Part shown: positions 14,263 through 17,195 of the stretch, piece after piece
Layout of the letters: each line of letters begins with the position of its first letter
How positions within the stretch are numbered: the stretch's first letter is position 1
NCBI RefSeq assembly: GCF_002419965.1
Contig: NZ_DIHC01000012.1
Location: 1-17,195 of the forward strand
Source: Pseudomonas sp. UBA5706
GTDB taxonomy: Bacteria > Pseudomonadota > Gammaproteobacteria > Pseudomonadales > Pseudomonadaceae
DNA length: 17,195 nt
Direction: 5' to 3'
Made by a program: the position numbers and the translations under genes
Notes under the pieces: generated by a model
What the model was told of the DNA's origin: nothing
Database searches by the model: none
The model's input: the letters and a program-made list of their open reading frames with translations, nothing else

Positions 14263-17195
14263 ATTCGTGCTCCTGGAAATCGTGTGACTGAGGTCGTTCG
14301 TTGACCTGCGCGAGGGATTCGGCAAGTTGAGTGATGAACTGCTGATCACGGACTATCGAAAGGTGGTCGGCATCGATCCAGGCCGAAACCTGCAGGCGCC
14401 CACCCATGCCCTGCTCCAGAAGAGCCGGTGCGTTATCGTTGTTTTCCGGGGAACGCTCGGCCCACCAGGCGTACACCGGTACGCTGAGGGGAGGAAGTTC
14501 CCGGCATTGATTGGCCAACTGGCGCATGTGTCGCTCGACGCCCAGCAGCTGTTGCCAATGCTCGTCGCCGTCACCCTCGGCCACCGTTTGCCGTTGAGCT
14601 TGCGGCACGGCAGGACGCGGCTGACCAGCACCCGGCACATAACCGTCGATCAGGCCGACGAACTCCACGCGCTTGCCCAGGCGGGTCAGCAGCCGCGCCA
14701 TCTCCAGCACCATGGTCCCGCCCATCGACCAGCCGATCAGGCGGTACGTACCGCCCGGCTGCTGCTCGAGCAGGGCCTTGACGTAGTCGCGGGCCATCTG
14801 TTCGATCGATGTGTCGCGCCAGTTGCCATCCAGCACCTGTCGATTCTGAATGCCCCACACATCCCACTGCGCAGACAGGCGCCGCGCCAGGGCGTAGTAC
14901 CCCACCACCGTGCCGCTGACCGGGTGCACACAGAACACAGGCTGCCTGTCGCTGGTGCCGCTGCTCAGGCGAATCAATGGATTCGGCGTGCCATGACGGA
15001 CGACCGGTGGCGTCTGCGCGGGCACGTTGTCGGGTACTGGCAAACTGTCAAGCAGCTCAACCAAAGCCGCGTGATACGCCGTTTGCAGACGCTCGATGGT
15101 CTGGCGCCGGTAGCGCTGGCCGCTGAAACGGAAGGTCAGCCCCAGTTGACCGGCGAACACCTGACCGTTGATTTCCAGCTCGCGGTTCAGGGGCGTTGTC
15201 GGCTCGATGAGTGCTCCGGCGGCGACCTTCGACGGCGCGAAACGGCCGTCACCCAGGTCCTGATCGAACTGCCCAAGGTAGTTGAACACCACCTGCGGCG
15301 TTGGCAGCTCGGCCAGCCGCCGGCGAACCTGGTCGCTGCCCAGATAACGCAACAGCCCAAACCCGACGCCTTTGTCCGGCAGGCCGCGGAGCAGGGTGCG
15401 AACCTTTTGAAGGGTCTGCCTGAGCGTGCCCACAGCCTGGACCCGCACCGGGAACAGGCTGGTGAACCAACCCACGGTACGCCCGACATCCAGCGCCTCG
15501 GACAAGGCTTCACGGCCGTGCCCTTCCAGGGCGACGAGGTTATCGCGCTGGCCGTTCCAGGCAGTGAGCGCCTGAGCCAGTGCTGCCAGTAGGATTTCGT
15601 CGATCCGCGCATCCAGCGCCGTCGGCGCCTCACGCAGCAGACGACGGGTCGAATCTGCATCGAGCAGCAGTTCACACTGTTCGAGGTCCTGCTCAGTGGC
15701 GCGGCCCTGGGCATCGTCCACCGACCAGAGCGTCTCGTTCTGGCCAGTCAATGCCAGCCATTGCTCCACCTCAGCTTCACGCTCAGGGCGTTGCGCGGCC
15801 TGCAGCAGATGCTGCGACCAACGTTGATAGCTGCTGGCTTTCGGACCCAGGTTGACCACGCTGTCCGACGCCAATTGCGTATAGGCGCGGGCCACGTCTT
15901 CCAGCAGCACTCGCCAGGACACACCGTCGACCACCAAGTGATGAGCCACCAGCAACAGGCGCTGCCCTTCAGGCATCTGCGCCAGCACCAGCCGCAACAA
16001 CGGACCGTTTTCCAGATCGAGGCTGCGTTGGGCCTGTTCGCACAGCGCGGTCAATGCCGCGTCATCGGCGACGTTGCGCAGCCAGAGGCTGTCGGTCGCA
16101 GCCGTTTGGCGATAAGCCTGCTGCCAGCCGCCGTCATCGCGCTGACGGAAACCCAAGTTGAGCCCGTCGTGATGATGCAACACCGCCTCCAGCGCGCGAC
16201 CCAGCACGGGCGCCTCGATCGGCCGCTTAACCTCCAGCAGCAACGCCTGGTTGAAGTGATTGCGATTGATCATCGGCTGTTCGAAAAAGTGCGCCTGAAT
16301 CGGCGTGAGCGGGACATCACCCAGCGGCTTCTCATCGTCCGGCACTGCGACACTGGCCTCGACCGCGGACAGGCGCAATGCGAGGTCCTGCAGGCGCGGA
16401 TGACTGAACACATCCTTGGGCAGCAGTTTCAGACCGGCCTGACGCAGTCGCGTGATGACCGCCAGGGACTGAATCGAGTCGCCACCCAGCGCAAAGAAAC
16501 TGTCTTGCCGGCTGACACTTTCGATGCCCAGCAACTGTTGCCAGACCTTGGCCAATTGTAATTCGCGCTCACCCTTGGGCGCCTCGAAGCGGTGCGTGCC
16601 TACCTGCGGATCGGGCAAGGCATTGCGGTCCAGCTTGCCATTGGGCAGTTGTGGCAGGCGCTGCAGCACGACGATATGAGCAGGCACCATGTATTCGGGC
16701 AATGTACTGCCCAACTGTTGTTTCAGAGCGTCTTCACTCAGGTCGCTGCCGCCGACGTAGCCCAACAGGCGTTTGCCACTCGGGCTGTCACGCACGATCA
16801 CCAAGGCTTCACGCACGCCCTCGCAGGCCTTCAACGCGGCTTCGATTTCACCAGCCTCGATACGGAAACCCCGGATCTTGATCTGATGGTCGATACGGCC
16901 CAGGTACTCCAGCAACCCTTGGCTGTTCAGGCGCACGCGGTCGCCACTGCGATAGATGCGTTCGCCCGTGCGGAACGGGTGCGGCAGGAAACGCTCGGCC
17001 GTGGCGCCAGGACGGTCCAGATAACCCCGCGCTACCGCGCCGCCCAGATACAGCTCGCCTGCGATGCCTTGCGGCAACGGGTTCAGGTCGGCATCCATGA
17101 CGTAGCCCTGACGATCCCCCACCAGATCACCGATCGGCGCGTAGGCGGTGGTGAAATCGGCAGTCTCCGAGGACGCCAACCACAACGTTGGCGTG
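14255..17195 (-). CDS. Non-ribosomal peptide synthetase, C-terminal part (A-PCP-E-TE), cut by the window edge
   Basis: This is the end of a multi-module NRPS whose frame stays open to the right edge; about 979 codons are visible. In order they hold the C-terminal part of an adenylation domain (YRSGDRVR; GRIDHQIKIRGFRIEAGEIE; PNGKLDRNALP with the catalytic Lys), then a carrier domain (FFALGGDSIQS, Ser about residue 237). Next is an epimerisation domain with HHLVVDGVSWR (415-425), EGHGRE, RTVGWFTSLFPV and FNYLGQ, then a type I thioesterase with GWSMGG (Ser820), Asp847 in GLIDGY and His941 in DADHLSIV. The GGDS carrier motif is typical before an epimerase. The last residue is therefore probably D-configured before release by hydrolysis or cyclisation. 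The A-domain specificity pocket is mostly outside the window, so the residue cannot be predicted. It is coupled to the aminotransferase by an 8-base overlap. Confidence 0.95.
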   Translation of the reverse strand, partial: TPTLWLASSETADFTTAYAPIGDLVGDRQGYVMDADLNPLPQGIAGELYLGGAVARGYLDRPGATAERFLPHPFRTGERIYRSGDRVRLNSQGLLEYLGRIDHQIKIRGFRIEAGEIEAALKACEGVREALVIVRDSPSGKRLLGYVGGSDLSEDALKQQLGSTLPEYMVPAHIVVLQRLPQLPNGKLDRNALPDPQVGTHRFEAPKGERELQLAKVWQQLLGIESVSRQDSFFALGGDSIQSLAVITRLRQAGLKLLPKDVFSHPRLQDLALRLSAVEASVAVPDDEKPLGDVPLTPIQAHFFEQPMINRNHFNQALLLEVKRPIEAPVLGRALEAVLHHHDGLNLGFRQRDDGGWQQAYRQTAATDSLWLRNVADDAALTALCEQAQRSLDLENGPLLRLVLAQMPEGQRLLLVAHHLVVDGVSWRVLLEDVARAYTQLASDSVVNLGPKASSYQRWSQHLLQAAQRPEREAEVEQWLALTGQNETLWSVDDAQGRATEQDLEQCELLLDADSTRRLLREAPTALDARIDEILLAALAQALTAWNGQRDNLVALEGHGREALSEALDVGRTVGWFTSLFPVRVQAVGTLRQTLQKVRTLLRGLPDKGVGFGLLRYLGSDQVRRRLAELPTPQVVFNYLGQFDQDLGDGRFAPSKVAAGALIEPTTPLNRELEINGQVFAGQLGLTFRFSGQRYRRQTIERLQTAYHAALVELLDSLPVPDNVPAQTPPVVRHGTPNPLIRLSSGTSDRQPVFCVHPVSGTVVGYYALARRLSAQWDVWGIQNRQVLDGNWRDTSIEQMARDYVKALLEQQPGGTYRLIGWSMGGTMVLEMARLLTRLGKRVEFVGLIDGYVPGAGQPRPAVPQAQRQTVAEGDGDEHWQQLLGVERHMRQLANQCRELPPLSVPVYAWWAERSPENNDNAPALLEQGMGGRLQVSAWIDADHLSIVRDQQFITQLAESLAQVNERPQSHDFQEHEYA

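Noticed and set aside
7032..17195. Pyoverdine biosynthesis locus
   Set aside because: PvdH-, PvdF- and MbtH-like genes are shared, but the receptor lacks an STN domain, a FhuF reductase is present, and no chromophore or periplasmic maturation genes (PvdL, PvdN, PvdO, PvdP) are seen. It is not excluded until the rest of the NRPS is seen.
1..17195. CRISPR arrays, tRNA or rRNA genes, insertion sequences or phage genes
   Set aside because: I saw no regularly spaced repeats, no tRNA- or rRNA-like segments and no transposase or integrase reading frames on either strand.

Overview
The window looks like chromosomal DNA of a fluorescent-group Pseudomonas or a close relative. The base composition is GC-rich. 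It holds a three-gene membrane gluconate 2-dehydrogenase operon, a chemoreceptor behind a sigma-28-type promoter, an NRPS siderophore locus and a hairpin-rich intergenic sequence of a kind common in pseudomonads. The assignment rests on gene content and remembered family sequences, not on a search. Nearly every gene is on the minus strand, so transcription runs from high to low coordinates.

Right half (7032-17195), siderophore locus. The 3' end of an NRPS (partial A, then PCP-E-TE) overlaps by 8 bases a PvdH-type 2,4-diaminobutyrate aminotransferase. A TonB-dependent receptor without a signalling domain follows, with its own promoter region and terminator. After about 600 bases without a gene comes an operon of an MbtH-like protein, a SyrP/TauD-type hydroxylase, a PvdF-type hydroxyornithine transformylase and a FhuF-type ferric-siderophore reductase. 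Together they would supply diaminobutyrate, a beta-hydroxylated residue and N5-formyl-N5-hydroxyornithine to the NRPS, release the peptide, import the ferric complex and reduce it to free the iron. The regions before the receptor and before mbtH both carry TAAT-N17-CGT, close to the iron-starvation ECF sigma motif (PvdS/OrbS type). The receptor copy overlaps a Fur-like palindrome. I cannot match this gene set to a Pseudomonas siderophore I know. Pyoverdine is unlikely and a corrugatin-type lipopeptide fits only in part. The product may be undescribed, and most of the NRPS lies outside the window.

Middle (4990-7031). A single-Cache chemoreceptor gene stands alone behind a sigma-28 promoter. 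Downstream of it, in the leader of the dehydrogenase operon, are a 44-base imperfect inverted repeat and a tandem 12/13-base direct repeat of unknown function.

Left part (1-4989). Gluconate 2-dehydrogenase is encoded as gamma subunit, FAD subunit and tri-haem cytochrome c, closed by a strong hairpin. Beyond it are remnants of two formerly divergent genes, an FCD-domain GntR regulator without its DNA-binding domain and the last part of a FucP-like sugar permease. They meet head to head at about base 645, which looks like the scar of one deletion.
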